A stretch of DNA of 64,000 bases, taken from Massilia kyonggiensis (GTDB lineage Bacteria; Pseudomonadota; Gammaproteobacteria; Burkholderiales; Burkholderiaceae_D). The stretch lies in assembly GCF_024756235.1 (NCBI RefSeq), contig NZ_JANUGY010000014.1, positions 82,590-146,589 on the forward strand, in the 5' to 3' direction. Of the stretch, positions 9,261-18,435 are shown piece after piece. Below the pieces are notes generated by a model that was given only the letters and a program-made list of their open reading frames with translations, made no database searches and was not told the origin of the DNA. Position 1 is the stretch's first letter; each line of letters opens with the position of its first letter. The position numbers and the translations under genes were made by a program.

Positions 9261-11072
9261 ATGCCTACTTCAACCATGCCACTGGAATCCAAGGGCACCG
9301 TCGCCGGCAGCCTGCCGGCCGTGCGCGCGCCGCGCTTCAACTGGACGCGCGCCATCGTCGTGCTGGTCACCTGCGTGGCCATCTTCCTGCCGCTGTACCT
9401 CGTCTTTTACCAGAGCTTCCTGACGGCGCCGTTCTTCATGCCCGACAAGATGCTCGGACTGGATGCGTACCGTTTCATCTTCGACGACACCGACTTCTGG
9501 ATGGCCTTCAAGAACGGTCTCGTGCTGGCCTCCGGCCTCGCCGCGATCGCCGTGCCGCTGGGCGGCATGCTCGCCTTCCTGATGGTCCGCACCGACCTGC
9601 CGGGCCGCGGCGTCATCGCGCCGCTGCTGCTCGTGCCGATCTTCGTGTCGCCGATGGTGATGGGCTTCGGCTACGTCGTCGCGATGGGCCCCGTCGGCTT
9701 CTATTCGACGTGGGCGCACGACCTGCTGGGCTTCGTGCCGTGGAACGTGTACTCGTTCACGAGCATCGTCGTCATCGCCGGCCTCACGCACGTGCCGCAC
9801 GTGTACCTGTACGCCTCGTCCGCGCTGAAGAGCCTCGGCTCCGACGTGGAAGAAGCGGCGCGCGTCTCGGGCGCGTCGCCGTGGCAGGTGATGTTCAACG
9901 TGTCGCTGCCGATGATCATGCCGGCCCTCGCCTATGCGGGCGTGCTCGTGTTCTTCCTCGGCTTCGAAGTGTTCGGCCTCGTGCTCGTGCTGGGCGACCC
10001 GGAAGGCCACCTCGTGCTGGCGACTTACCTGTACAAGCTGACCAATAAACTGGGCACGCCGTCGTACCACCTGATGGCCGCCGTCGCCGTATGCCTCGTC
10101 GCCGTGACGATGCCGCTCGTGATGCTGCAGCGCTGGCTCCTGAAGTCGGCCAACAAATACGTCTCCATCAAGGGCAAGGGCGCGCGCCAGAAGCCGCTCG
10201 CGCTGGGCAAGTGGAAGTGGGTGGCCTTCGCCGTGCTGGGCACGTGGATCGCCGTCACGATCGTGCTGCCGCTGACCGGCATCGTGCTGCGCTCGTTCGT
10301 CCAGTACTGGGGCGAGGGCGTCAAGCTGGCCGACGTGCTCACCTTGCAGCACTTCCGCGACATCTTCGAACAGCCGTCGCTCGTGCGCGGCATCGTCAAC
10401 ACGATCCTGATCGGCGTGATCGGCGGCGCGCTGGCCGTGGCATGCTACACCGCGATCGCGCTGGCCATGCACCGCAAGAACGACGGCGTCACGCGCCTGC
10501 TGGACTACAGCGTCCTCGTGCCGCGCGCCGTGCCGGGCCTGCTGGCCGGCCTGTCGTTCCTGTGGGTGTTCCTGTTCGTGCCGAGCTGGCTGGACGGCAT
10601 CCTGCACGGCATGGACAACAGCGTCGCCATGTGGCTGTCCGAGCACTTCATTCCGGCCCTGCGCCAGCTGCGTTCGACGATCTTCGCGCTGTGGCTTGCC
10701 TACTCCGTCGTGTGGCTCGCGTACGGCATGCGCCTCGTCTCGACGTCGCTGCTGCAGGTGGGCCCGGAACTGGAAGAGGCGGCACGCGCCGTCGGCGCGA
10801 CCCGCGGCCGCGTAACCCGCGACGTGACGCTCCCGCTGATCAAGTTCGGCATGCTGGGCGCCTGGCTGATGGTGTTCCTGATTTTTGAGCGCGAATACTC
10901 GACGGGCGTGTACCTGCTGTCGCCCGGCACCGAGGTGATCGGCGCGATGCTCGTGTCGCTGTGGGCCGGCGGCTCGACGGACCTCGTGGCCGCGCTCTCG
11001 TTCATCAACATCACGCTCGTGGCCATCGGCCTCGGGATTGCATTGCGCTTCGGCGTCAAGCTCCATAACTAA
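9261..11072 (+). CDS. ABC transporter permease, duplicated Fbp/Afu type
   Basis: A 603-residue inner-membrane protein formed by two fused copies of a binding-protein-dependent permease domain, each with about six membrane helices. Each half carries the EAA coupling loop: EEAARVSGASPWQVMFNVSLPMIMPA near residue 200 and EEAARAVGATRGRVTRDVTLPLIKF near 505. The fused double-domain layout is that of FbpB/AfuB. It works with the upstream binding protein and the downstream ATPase, moving solute into the cytoplasm. The start at 9261 lacks a strong SD; it may depend on translation of the upstream gene. Confidence 0.9.
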   Translation: MPTSTMPLESKGTVAGSLPAVRAPRFNWTRAIVVLVTCVAIFLPLYLVFYQSFLTAPFFMPDKMLGLDAYRFIFDDTDFWMAFKNGLVLASGLAAIAVPLGGMLAFLMVRTDLPGRGVIAPLLLVPIFVSPMVMGFGYVVAMGPVGFYSTWAHDLLGFVPWNVYSFTSIVVIAGLTHVPHVYLYASSALKSLGSDVEEAARVSGASPWQVMFNVSLPMIMPALAYAGVLVFFLGFEVFGLVLVLGDPEGHLVLATYLYKLTNKLGTPSYHLMAAVAVCLVAVTMPLVMLQRWLLKSANKYVSIKGKGARQKPLALGKWKWVAFAVLGTWIAVTIVLPLTGIVLRSFVQYWGEGVKLADVLTLQHFRDIFEQPSLVRGIVNTILIGVIGGALAVACYTAIALAMHRKNDGVTRLLDYSVLVPRAVPGLLAGLSFLWVFLFVPSWLDGILHGMDNSVAMWLSEHFIPALRQLRSTIFALWLAYSVVWLAYGMRLVSTSLLQVGPELEEAARAVGATRGRVTRDVTLPLIKFGMLGAWLMVFLIFEREYSTGVYLLSPGTEVIGAMLVSLWAGGSTDLVAALSFINITLVAIGLGIALRFGVKLHN

Positions 11073-11094
11073 TTCGAATCGCGAGACAAACATC

Positions 11095-12162
11095 ATGAAC
11101 GTTTTGACCGTCAACGACCTGCACCTCGACTACGGCAGCGGCGCCACCGCGAACCCGATCCTGAAAGGCGTGTCGATGCATCTGCAGCGCGGCGAAGTCG
11201 TGGCGCTGCTGGGCCCCTCGGGCAGCGGCAAGACCACGCTGCTGCGCGCCGTGGCCGGCCTGGAAAGCCCGAAATCGGGCACGATCGACATCGGCGAGCG
11301 CCGCGTGTTCGACGGCAGCAGGAAGCTCGAACTGCCGGCGGAAGCGCGCAACCTGGGCCTCGTGTTCCAGTCGTATGCGCTGTGGCCGCACAAGACCGTG
11401 TTCGACAACGTCGCCTACGGCCTCAAGCTGCGCAAGATGACCGCGCGCGACATCGAGCCGAAAGTGCGCGAAGTGCTCGCGCAGCTGGGACTCGGCCACC
11501 TGGGCGAACGCTTCCCCCACCAGCTCTCCGGCGGCCAGCAGCAGCGCGTGGCGATCGCCCGCGCGCTCGTCTACAACCCGCCCGTGATCCTGCTCGACGA
11601 ACCGCTGTCGAACCTGGACGCCAAGCTGCGCGAGGAGGCCCGCGCCTTCCTGCGCGAGCTGATCGTGCGCCTGGGCCTCTCGGCACTGATGGTCACGCAC
11701 GACCAGGCCGAGGCGATGGCGATTTCCGACCGCATCCTCCTGCTCAACAACGGCAAGATCGAGCAGCAGGGCACCCCGCAATCGATGTACGAGTCGCCGG
11801 ACACGCTGTTCACCGCGGAGTTCATGGGCAGTAACAACCGCCTGCCGGCGCGCGTCGTGGCGCGCAACGGCGGCGCGGCCCGCGTGCAGGTGGAAGGCAT
11901 GGCGCTGAACGCGACGGCGCGGGGCAGCGGCGCCCCCGACGTCGAGGGCACGGCCCTGATCCGCGTGGAAGAAGTGCGCATCGGCCGCAACCCCGTCGAG
12001 AACGGCATCCAGCTGCCGCTGTCCACGTGCATGTACCTGGGCGACCGGTGGGAGTGCCTGTTCAAACACGGCGACGCGAGCGTGCGCGCGTATTCGAAGC
12101 ATCGTGTCGATCCGGGCCAGTACTGGCTCGAGATGCCGGCCGAGAAGCTCTGGGTGTTCTGA
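11095..12162 (+). CDS. ABC transporter ATP-binding protein
   Basis: A 355-residue ATPase of the FbpC/PotA-like group. Walker A is GPSGSGKT, Q-loop FQSYALWPHKT, signature LSGGQQQRVAIARAL, Walker B VILLDEPLSNLDAK and H-loop VTHDQAEA. A C-terminal extension (about 240-355) has the TOBE-domain size. The start MNVLTVNDLHLDYG at 11095 places the nucleotide domain at the usual distance. It is 22 bp after the permease and completes the importer. Its stop codon overlaps the candidate start of the next gene. Confidence 0.92.
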   Translation: MNVLTVNDLHLDYGSGATANPILKGVSMHLQRGEVVALLGPSGSGKTTLLRAVAGLESPKSGTIDIGERRVFDGSRKLELPAEARNLGLVFQSYALWPHKTVFDNVAYGLKLRKMTARDIEPKVREVLAQLGLGHLGERFPHQLSGGQQQRVAIARALVYNPPVILLDEPLSNLDAKLREEARAFLRELIVRLGLSALMVTHDQAEAMAISDRILLLNNGKIEQQGTPQSMYESPDTLFTAEFMGSNNRLPARVVARNGGAARVQVEGMALNATARGSGAPDVEGTALIRVEEVRIGRNPVENGIQLPLSTCMYLGDRWECLFKHGDASVRAYSKHRVDPGQYWLEMPAEKLWVF

Positions 12163-13193
12163 TCAGGACGTTCCTTCCCGCACTGGCGCTGGCCTTCACG
12201 GCGGCGCAGCTCTGCATCTTCCTCGACACGCCGCTGCCGTGGATGATCGGCCCGCTGTTCTCGACGGCCATCGCGTGCATGCTGGGCGCGCGCCTGAGTG
12301 CCCCCGTGCAGGCGCGCGAAGCGGGGCAGTGGGCCATCGGTACCGCGCTGGGCCTGTACTTCAGCGCGCCCGTGCTGGCGGTGCTGGCCCGGCACCTCGG
12401 CTGGATCCTGCTTGCCGTCTCGTTCGCCGTTTGCCTCGGCATGGCCGGCGGCGCGCTGCTGCGGCGGCTGTCCGGCAGCGATGCTGCGACCGCGTTCTTC
12501 GCGATGGCCGTCGGCGGCGCGTCCGAGATGGCCGTGCAGGCGGAGCGCCATGGCGCCGTCGTCGAACGCGTGGCGGCCGCGCACAGCCTGCGCATCATGA
12601 TGGTCGTCGGCACCATTCCGTTTGTCGTGCGCTGGCTCGCGGCCCATGGCTGGGGCAACGGCCATGATGCGTTCATGCCGCTCGCCGGCCGGGTCGACGC
12701 GGCCGGCCTGTGTCTTCTCGTCGCCGTCACGAGCGCGGCCGCGCTGGCGCTGAAACGCCTGCGCGTGCCGAACGCCTGGGTGATCGGCCCGCTGGTGGTC
12801 GCGCTGATGCTGACGGCGGCCGGGGTGCAGCTGTCGCGCCTGCCGGAATGGATGATCCGCACGGGACAGCTGTTCATCGGCGTCTCGCTCGGCACGCGGT
12901 TCACGCCCGCGTTCGTGCACACGGCGCCGCGCTTCCTGGCCAGCGTGGCGGCGTGTACGGCGGTCACGTTGCTGCTGGCCGGCCTGTTCGCGTTCTGCGT
13001 GGCCGAGGTGACGGGCCTGCATCCGGGGACGATGGTGCTGGCCACGTCGCCGGGCGGCATCGCCGAGATGGCGCTGACGGCGCGCGTGCTGCATCTGGGC
13101 GTGCCCGTCGTGACGGCGTTCCACGTCGCGCGCATGGTCGTCGTCGTGCTGGGGATAGCGCCGCTGTACCGGGTGTGGACGCGGGTGGGGTAA
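12159..13193 (+). CDS. AbrB-family membrane protein (duplicated AbrB domain), start uncertain
   Basis: About 344 residues of strongly hydrophobic protein with two repeats of the AbrB-duplication domain (first around LPWMIGPLFSTAIACMLGARL, second around AWVIGPLVVALMLTAAGVQL). The family was once called 'putative ammonia monooxygenase'; it is now treated as a putative transporter, and TctC loci sometimes carry it. No ATG, GTG or TTG lies at the right place. A CTG at 12159 overlaps the ATPase stop as CTGA and gives MIRTFLPALALAF after fMet decoding. The alternatives are ATG 12027 (long overlap, non-family N-terminus) or ATG 12244 (loses the first helix). The end and family are sure, the start is not. 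Confidence 0.75.
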   Translation: MIRTFLPALALAFTAAQLCIFLDTPLPWMIGPLFSTAIACMLGARLSAPVQAREAGQWAIGTALGLYFSAPVLAVLARHLGWILLAVSFAVCLGMAGGALLRRLSGSDAATAFFAMAVGGASEMAVQAERHGAVVERVAAAHSLRIMMVVGTIPFVVRWLAAHGWGNGHDAFMPLAGRVDAAGLCLLVAVTSAAALALKRLRVPNAWVIGPLVVALMLTAAGVQLSRLPEWMIRTGQLFIGVSLGTRFTPAFVHTAPRFLASVAACTAVTLLLAGLFAFCVAEVTGLHPGTMVLATSPGGIAEMALTARVLHLGVPVVTAFHVARMVVVVLGIAPLYRVWTRVG

Positions 13194-13345
13194 CATCAGG
13201 CGCGACCTGGTGCCGGCTGGTTGCGAATTCAGTCGCCATGGGTAGCGGAATGCGCGACCATTGATTCACGCCCAGCAACATTGTGTGTTCAACGTACCGG
13301 TTGTGTTGTAGATTGTCGCATCCCCCGACATCTGCATCGTTGAAC

Positions 13346-15241
13346 ATGAGCCACCCGAACCACACCAGCCAGTTTGCCCTGCTGACCCAGCGCCGCTTCG
13401 GCCCGTTTTTCTGGACCCAGTTCCTGGGCGCCTTCAACGACAACCTGTTCAAGACGGCGCTGCTGGTCGTGCTGACCTATGACGCGCTGTCGTGGACGAC
13501 GCTGCCCCCCGCGCTGCTGAACAACCTGATCCCGGGCCTGTTCATCCTGCCGTACGTCGTCTTTTCCGCGACCGCGGGCCAGATCGCGGACAAGGTCGAG
13601 AAGGGCCGGCTGGCGCGCTTCGTCAAGCTGCTCGAGATCGGCATCATGGGCATCGCGGCGGTCGGCTGGCTGACGCACAACCTGTGGCTGCTCGTCGGCG
13701 CCGTCGCCGGCATGGGCGTGCACTCCACGCTGTTCGGCCCCGTGAAATATGCCTATCTGCCGCAGCACCTGAAGCCCGAAGAACTCGTGGGCGGCAACGG
13801 CGTCATCGAGATGGGCACGTTCGTCGGCATCCTGCTGGGCGAAGTGATGGGTGCGATCCTGGCCGGCCACGGCGCCGCCGGCGTGCACCTCGTCGCGTTC
13901 GGGACGCTGGCCGTCGCCGTGCTGGGCCTCGCCACGAGCTGGCGGATTCCGGCGTCGCCGGCGCCTGCGCCGAGTCTCAAGATCAGCGCGAACTTCGTCG
14001 CCGAATCCGTGCGCAACCTGGCGTTCTCGAAAAAGAACCGCACCGTGTTCCTGTCGATGCTGGGCAATTCCTGGTTCTGGTTCTACGGCGCCCTCGTGCT
14101 GTCGCAGTTCCCGCTGTACGCGAAGGACTACCTGCACGGCGATCACAGCGTATTCGTGCTGCTGCTGACGATCTTCTCGCTGGGGATCGGCACCGGCTCG
14201 CTGCTGTGCGAAAAGCTCTCCGGCCGCAAGGTCGAAATCGGCCTCGTGCCGTTCGGCGCCATCGGCCTGTCGCTGTTCGGCATCGACCTGTACTTCGGGA
14301 GCCTCGGCTACACCAACACGGCCCCCGTCGATTTCGTCGGCGTGCTGGCGCAGCACGGCACGCTCCGCATCCTGGCCGACATCCTGCTGCTGGGCGTGTT
14401 CGGCGGCTTCTTCATCGTGCCGCTGTTCGCGCTGATCCAGACGCGCTGCGACCCGGCGCACGTCTCGCGCACCATCGCCGGCATGAACATCCTGAATGCG
14501 CTGTTCATGGTGGCGTCGGCCGGCGTGGCGGTCTTCCTGATCGGCCGCGGTTTCAGCATTCCCGAGATGTTCCTGACGACCGCGCTGCTGAATGCCGTCG
14601 TCGCCATCTACATCTTCTCGCTCGTGCCTGAATTCCTGATGCGCTTCCTGGCCTGGCTGCTGATCCACACGATCCACCGCGTGTCGACGGTGGACGTCGA
14701 GCGCATCCCGGAAGAGGGCCCCGCGGTCCTGGTCTGCAACCACGTCAGCTACGTGGACGCCATCGTCATCCTGGCCGCGAGCCCGCGTCCGATCCGCTTC
14801 GTGATGGACCACCGCATTTTCAAGACGCCGCTGCTGGGCTTCATTTTCCGCACCGGGAAGGCGATCCCGATCGCGCCGGCGCATGAGGACCCGTGGCTGA
14901 TGGAAAAGGCGTTCGTCGACGTCGCCCAGGCGCTGCACGAAGGGGAACTCGTGTGCATCTTCCCGGAGGGGAAACTGACGCGCACGGGCGAGATGAATGC
15001 ATTCCGCGGCGGTATCGCCAAGATCGTCGCGCGCAGCCAGGTGCCCGTGATCCCGATGGCGCTGCGCGGCCTGTGGGGCAGCGTGTTTTCGCGCGACCCG
15101 TCGAACGTGTTCGAGCGCTCGTTGACCCGCGGCTTGCGCTCCCGCCTGGCGCTGGCCGTCGGGCGGCCGGTGCCGCCGCAGCAGGTAACGCCGGAGGGGC
15201 TGTACGAGGAAGTGCTGGCATTGCGTGGGGATTGGAAATAG
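13346..15241 (+). CDS. MFS transporter fused to 1-acylglycerophosphate-type acyltransferase
   Basis: A 631-residue inner-membrane protein. Residues 1 to about 420 are an MFS carrier resembling the lysophospholipid flippase LplT (FFWTQFLGAFNDNLFKTALL start). The last 200 residues are a PlsC-type acyltransferase with the H-x4-D motif in NHVSYVDA and the FPEGKLTRTG substrate motif. In Escherichia coli the flippase (LplT) and the acyltransferase-synthetase (Aas) are separate; many proteobacteria fuse all three, adding an AMP-binding acyl-ACP synthetase. Here the protein stops after PlsC, so the synthetase part is absent. Likely role: import and re-acylation of lysophospholipids. The start at 13346 is chosen over one 63 bp upstream because homologues begin near the SQFALL segment. 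Confidence 0.85.
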   Translation: MSHPNHTSQFALLTQRRFGPFFWTQFLGAFNDNLFKTALLVVLTYDALSWTTLPPALLNNLIPGLFILPYVVFSATAGQIADKVEKGRLARFVKLLEIGIMGIAAVGWLTHNLWLLVGAVAGMGVHSTLFGPVKYAYLPQHLKPEELVGGNGVIEMGTFVGILLGEVMGAILAGHGAAGVHLVAFGTLAVAVLGLATSWRIPASPAPAPSLKISANFVAESVRNLAFSKKNRTVFLSMLGNSWFWFYGALVLSQFPLYAKDYLHGDHSVFVLLLTIFSLGIGTGSLLCEKLSGRKVEIGLVPFGAIGLSLFGIDLYFGSLGYTNTAPVDFVGVLAQHGTLRILADILLLGVFGGFFIVPLFALIQTRCDPAHVSRTIAGMNILNALFMVASAGVAVFLIGRGFSIPEMFLTTALLNAVVAIYIFSLVPEFLMRFLAWLLIHTIHRVSTVDVERIPEEGPAVLVCNHVSYVDAIVILAASPRPIRFVMDHRIFKTPLLGFIFRTGKAIPIAPAHEDPWLMEKAFVDVAQALHEGELVCIFPEGKLTRTGEMNAFRGGIAKIVARSQVPVIPMALRGLWGSVFSRDPSNVFERSLTRGLRSRLALAVGRPVPPQQVTPEGLYEEVLALRGDWK

Positions 15242-15282
15242 TTTCTCGTGACAAAAACGCTAGGCATCTTGCGTGCCTCTGT

Positions 15283-15288
15283 TATAAT
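15283..15288 (+). promoter_or_regulatory. -10 element of tRNA-Pro promoter
   Basis: A perfect TATAAT lies 13 bp before the mature tRNA 5' end. No good -35 hexamer is seen at the usual distance (CTAGGC at 15260), but a GTG/AT-rich stretch lies upstream. The GC-rich block just after the -10 resembles a stringent-control discriminator. Confidence 0.65.
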
Positions 15289-15300
15289 TGTGACCCGAGT

Positions 15301-15377
<77 letters not shown>

Positions 15378-15393
15378 ATAGAATTGATGAGAT

Positions 15394-15420
15394 AGGCCAG
15401 CTTTCGAGCTGGCCTTTTTC
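15394..15420 (+). terminator. Rho-independent terminator of tRNA-Pro
   Basis: A perfect 9-bp stem AGGCCAGCT / AGCTGGCCT closes on a stable TTCG tetraloop and runs into TTTTT. It starts 16 bp after the tRNA. Confidence 0.92.
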
Positions 15421-15508
15421 GTTAATGGATTTGCCGCACGGAAAATTGGCGCAGCGACATCACGAATTCAGTATATTGATCGCCGAATAAATACATCAGC
15501 GATCCGTC

Positions 15509-16813
15509 ATGATCCGTCGACCCGCGCGCGCAATGACGATAGTCCAGTCCCTGGTCGGATTATTGTTGATTCTGACGCCCTTATTACTGATCTGGCAGCA
15601 CTTCGGAATGACCCGGGTCTTCGAGATCTCGCCCCGCCAGCCCTACGGCGCCACCGTCACCGATGACCGTCACGAGAACGGCAATTCCGTCTCGTCGCTC
15701 CTGCTCTCCAAGGATGCCCTCGTCATGCGCTGCGACCTGCGGGCGGGCTATGCCTGGCCATTCTGCAAACTGCAGTTCCACCTGGGACAGGACGGGAAAG
15801 GCGTGGACTTCAGCCGGTTCGACTCGATTACGTTCGACATGCGGTACTCAGGCGCGTCCGGCCGAAAAATCAGGCTGCACCTGACGAACTTCGAACCGGA
15901 ATTCTCCACCGTCGGTGACTGGAACTCGCAGCGGTACAACTCCGTGGAATTCGATGTGCCGGCGCAGGCCACGTTCACGATTCCCGCCAACGTCGTGCGC
16001 ACCGCAGACTGGTGGATCACGGCGCACGACGTCCCGATCGAGAAAACGTATACCCGGCTCGATAACGTCACGGCCGTGGAGATCTCGACGGGATCGGTAC
16101 CGCCCGGCCAGTCGATCACGCTCGAAGTGCGGTCCATCCAGTTTCGCGGCAAATGGATATCGGATACCACGCTTCTGACCTGGCTGATGGGGGCGTGGAT
16201 CGGCTGCGGCCTGCTGGGGTTGTCGCTGAGCCTGATGCATACCCGCTCCAGCCTCTCCGCCAGCAACGCGCGCGTCGAACTGCTGGCCGCCATCAACAAG
16301 GCGCTGCAACTGGAAGCGCGCGACCTCGCCAACCAGGCCCACACCGATCCGCTGACCGGCGCATTGAACCGCCAGGGGCTCAGGGAAGTGCTGATGAAAC
16401 GCTTGCACGTCGCCGGCCACGTCGACGAAGAGATGGCGGTCGTGTTCATGGATCTCGACCACTTCAAGCGCATCAACGACGAGTATGGCCACGACGCCGG
16501 TGACGAGGTATTGAAGCGCTTCGCCACGACCATCCGCGACGAAGTACGGGCCAGCGACAAACTGGTGCGCTGGGGCGGGGAGGAGTTCCTGCTCCTGTGC
16601 CCGGAAACCGACGTCGCGCATGCCATGGCGATGCTGGACAAGCTGCGCGCGGCGTTGGCGCATCAGGACTGGCCGCACGGGTTGCGCGTCACGTCATCCT
16701 TCGGCCTGACGTCGCTGAAGCCCGAGGAAGACATCGGGGCGGCGATCAAACGGGCGGATGGGGCGTTGTACCTCGCAAAGGCGAACGGCCGCAACCGGGT
16801 CGAAATCGCCTGA
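15509..16813 (+). CDS. Membrane diguanylate cyclase (GGDEF)
   Basis: A 434-residue protein. One membrane helix lies at about 10-30, a periplasmic beta-rich domain of about 185 residues follows, then a second helix (about 222-245), a short coiled coil, and a GGDEF domain (about 275-434). The active-site motif is GGEEF, competent in this family, and RASD stands five residues before it, so the product-inhibition I-site (RxxD) is intact. It makes cyclic di-GMP from GTP, controlling attachment or motility in response to an outside cue. The periplasmic domain is unlike Cache or CHASE as far as I can see. The gene is monocistronic and converges on the lipocalin-like gene. Confidence 0.88.
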   Translation: MIRRPARAMTIVQSLVGLLLILTPLLLIWQHFGMTRVFEISPRQPYGATVTDDRHENGNSVSSLLLSKDALVMRCDLRAGYAWPFCKLQFHLGQDGKGVDFSRFDSITFDMRYSGASGRKIRLHLTNFEPEFSTVGDWNSQRYNSVEFDVPAQATFTIPANVVRTADWWITAHDVPIEKTYTRLDNVTAVEISTGSVPPGQSITLEVRSIQFRGKWISDTTLLTWLMGAWIGCGLLGLSLSLMHTRSSLSASNARVELLAAINKALQLEARDLANQAHTDPLTGALNRQGLREVLMKRLHVAGHVDEEMAVVFMDLDHFKRINDEYGHDAGDEVLKRFATTIRDEVRASDKLVRWGGEEFLLLCPETDVAHAMAMLDKLRAALAHQDWPHGLRVTSSFGLTSLKPEEDIGAAIKRADGALYLAKANGRNRVEIA

Positions 16814-16815
16814 CG

Positions 16816-17289
16816 TCAGGGCAGGCGCCGCCACACCGAAATCGGAACGCCGCCGTCCGGTCGCGCCGGCACGCGGTAGCGCAGTTCGTCGCCATGCAGC
16901 TCGAAGCTGCGCCGCTGCACCGTGCCTTCCCAGTTCGGGAAGGACGCGGCTTCGATGCGGAACACGAGCTGGCCGTCTTCCAGCGCGACGGTGCCGTAGT
17001 GCGTACTCGATCCGAGCACGGCCGCGCGCAACTCCTCGCTCGTACCGGCCGTCTTGTCCGCCGACGCGAAGCGCGGACGCTCGGCCTTGAAGATCTGCAG
17101 CGTGTAACGCCCTTGCGCATCGATGGCCAGGCGGCCTTTGGGTGCCGCGCCATAATCACGCTCGATGCTGCCGTCGGGCCGCTGGACGTCGGCGGCGACG
17201 AGCGTCCAGGTGCCCGCGAGGTCGGGCAACGAAGCCTGCACGGCGGGGGCAATGCTGGCTAGCACCATGCCGGCGATCTGCTTGTTCAT
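16816..17289 (-). CDS. Secreted lipocalin-like domain protein
   Basis: A 157-residue protein with a predicted signal peptide (MNKQIAGMVLASIAPAVQA). The mature part starts LPDLAGTWTLVAADVQRPDGS, the standard first strand of the bacterial lipocalin-like domain, and continues with short beta-strands (GRLAIDAQGRYTLQIF, GQLVFRIEAASFPNWEG) ending in a W-R-R motif. A good SD (AAAGGAG) precedes the ATG. The ligand is unknown. It is divergently transcribed from a LysR regulator, which may control it. Its stop lies 2 bp from that of the diguanylate cyclase. Confidence 0.72.
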   Translation of the reverse strand: MNKQIAGMVLASIAPAVQASLPDLAGTWTLVAADVQRPDGSIERDYGAAPKGRLAIDAQGRYTLQIFKAERPRFASADKTAGTSEELRAAVLGSSTHYGTVALEDGQLVFRIEAASFPNWEGTVQRRSFELHGDELRYRVPARPDGGVPISVWRRLP

Positions 17290-17383
17290 GTCGTTCTCCT
17301 TTCAGGTGAAAACATCAGCGTAGCGGCGCCGTCACCTGAACGGAATTCCCGAAACCTGCACCTGTTCCGTGCATAATTGCACA

Positions 17384-18235
17384 ATGCAGACACCTGACTG
17401 GGACGACCTCCGCTTTTTCCTCGCGCTGTGCGAGGCCGGCACGTTGTCGGGCGCGGCGCGCGCGACCCGTGTGGAACACACCACGGTGGCGCGCCGCATC
17501 GACGCGCTCGAGACCGCGCTCGGTGCCCGCCTGTTCGACCGCTTTCCGAAGGGCTGGTCGCTGACGGCGGCCGGCACGGCCCTCGTGCCGCATGCACGCA
17601 AGCTGGAAGACGACATGCACGCTTTGCTCAACGTGGCGCGCGGCGCGGCCGAGGTGGCGGGTGTCGTGCGCGTCTCGGCGCCGCCGGCGCTGACGGCCTG
17701 CCTGCTCGCCCCGCGCCTGCGTGGACCCCTGTCGCGCCTGCCCGGCGTCGACATCGACCTGCGCGCGGAGGCGCGCACGACGGACCTGATGCGGCGCCAG
17801 GCCGACATCGCGCTGCGGTTTGCGCGACCGACGTCGCCGGGGCTCGTCACCAAGGTGCTGGCGCACGTCGACTATGCCTTGTATGCGCACGAAGACTACG
17901 CGGCGAGCCGGGCGCCCGCGCAGTGGGAATTCCTCGGCTACGACGACCTGCAGCAGGATGCGCCCCAGCAGGAATGGCTGGACAAGCTGCGCGGCGCCCG
18001 CCGCTACAGCGTGCGCTCGAACGACCTGCTGACGTTGCTGCAGGCGGCGGTCGGCGGCTGCGGCGTGGGCGTCTTTCCCCGTTACGCTGCGGGACGCGCG
18101 CCGGGCTTGGTCGTGCTGGATCCGGCCTGTCCCGTGCGCCGCAAACTCTGGCTGGTGATGCACGCGGACGTGCGCCGCGCGCCGCACGTGCGCGCGGTGG
18201 CCGACGAGATCATCGCCATGTTCGAACAGGAATAG
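17384..18235 (+). CDS. LysR-family transcriptional regulator
   Basis: A 283-residue regulator. The N-terminal winged HTH reads WDDLRFFLALCEAGTLSGAARATRVEHTTVARRIDALE, then a linker helix and a type II periplasmic-binding-like effector domain. The short DWDDLRFFL start matches the subgroup of one-gene regulators that act on the adjacent divergent gene, so the lipocalin-like gene is the probable target. The ATG at 17384 is preferred; a GTG at 17369 lies inside the repeat TGCAT-N9-ATGCA, which may be the operator. Effector unknown. Confidence 0.87.
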   Translation: MQTPDWDDLRFFLALCEAGTLSGAARATRVEHTTVARRIDALETALGARLFDRFPKGWSLTAAGTALVPHARKLEDDMHALLNVARGAAEVAGVVRVSAPPALTACLLAPRLRGPLSRLPGVDIDLRAEARTTDLMRRQADIALRFARPTSPGLVTKVLAHVDYALYAHEDYAASRAPAQWEFLGYDDLQQDAPQQEWLDKLRGARRYSVRSNDLLTLLQAAVGGCGVGVFPRYAAGRAPGLVVLDPACPVRRKLWLVMHADVRRAPHVRAVADEIIAMFEQE

Positions 18236-18435
18236 GCGGCCGCCTCGTTTCCTGATGTGTAGCATTTTTTCAACCTGACCCACCGAACTCATCAATGTTC
18301 GTAGTAAAATTTCATAACATTGCATGTCTTGCCGTGCCGCGCTGTGTATAAAGGTTGGTATATACAAGGTATCTGCCCGCCAACGCTGGTTAACTGGTGC
18401 GTGTTCTGTAAATTATTTACATTTTGGAGAGCTGA

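Noticed and set aside
12027..12158. ATG 12027 as start of the AbrB-family gene
   Set aside because: It would add 44 Arg-rich residues overlapping the ATPase gene and precede the first membrane helix with a non-family sequence.
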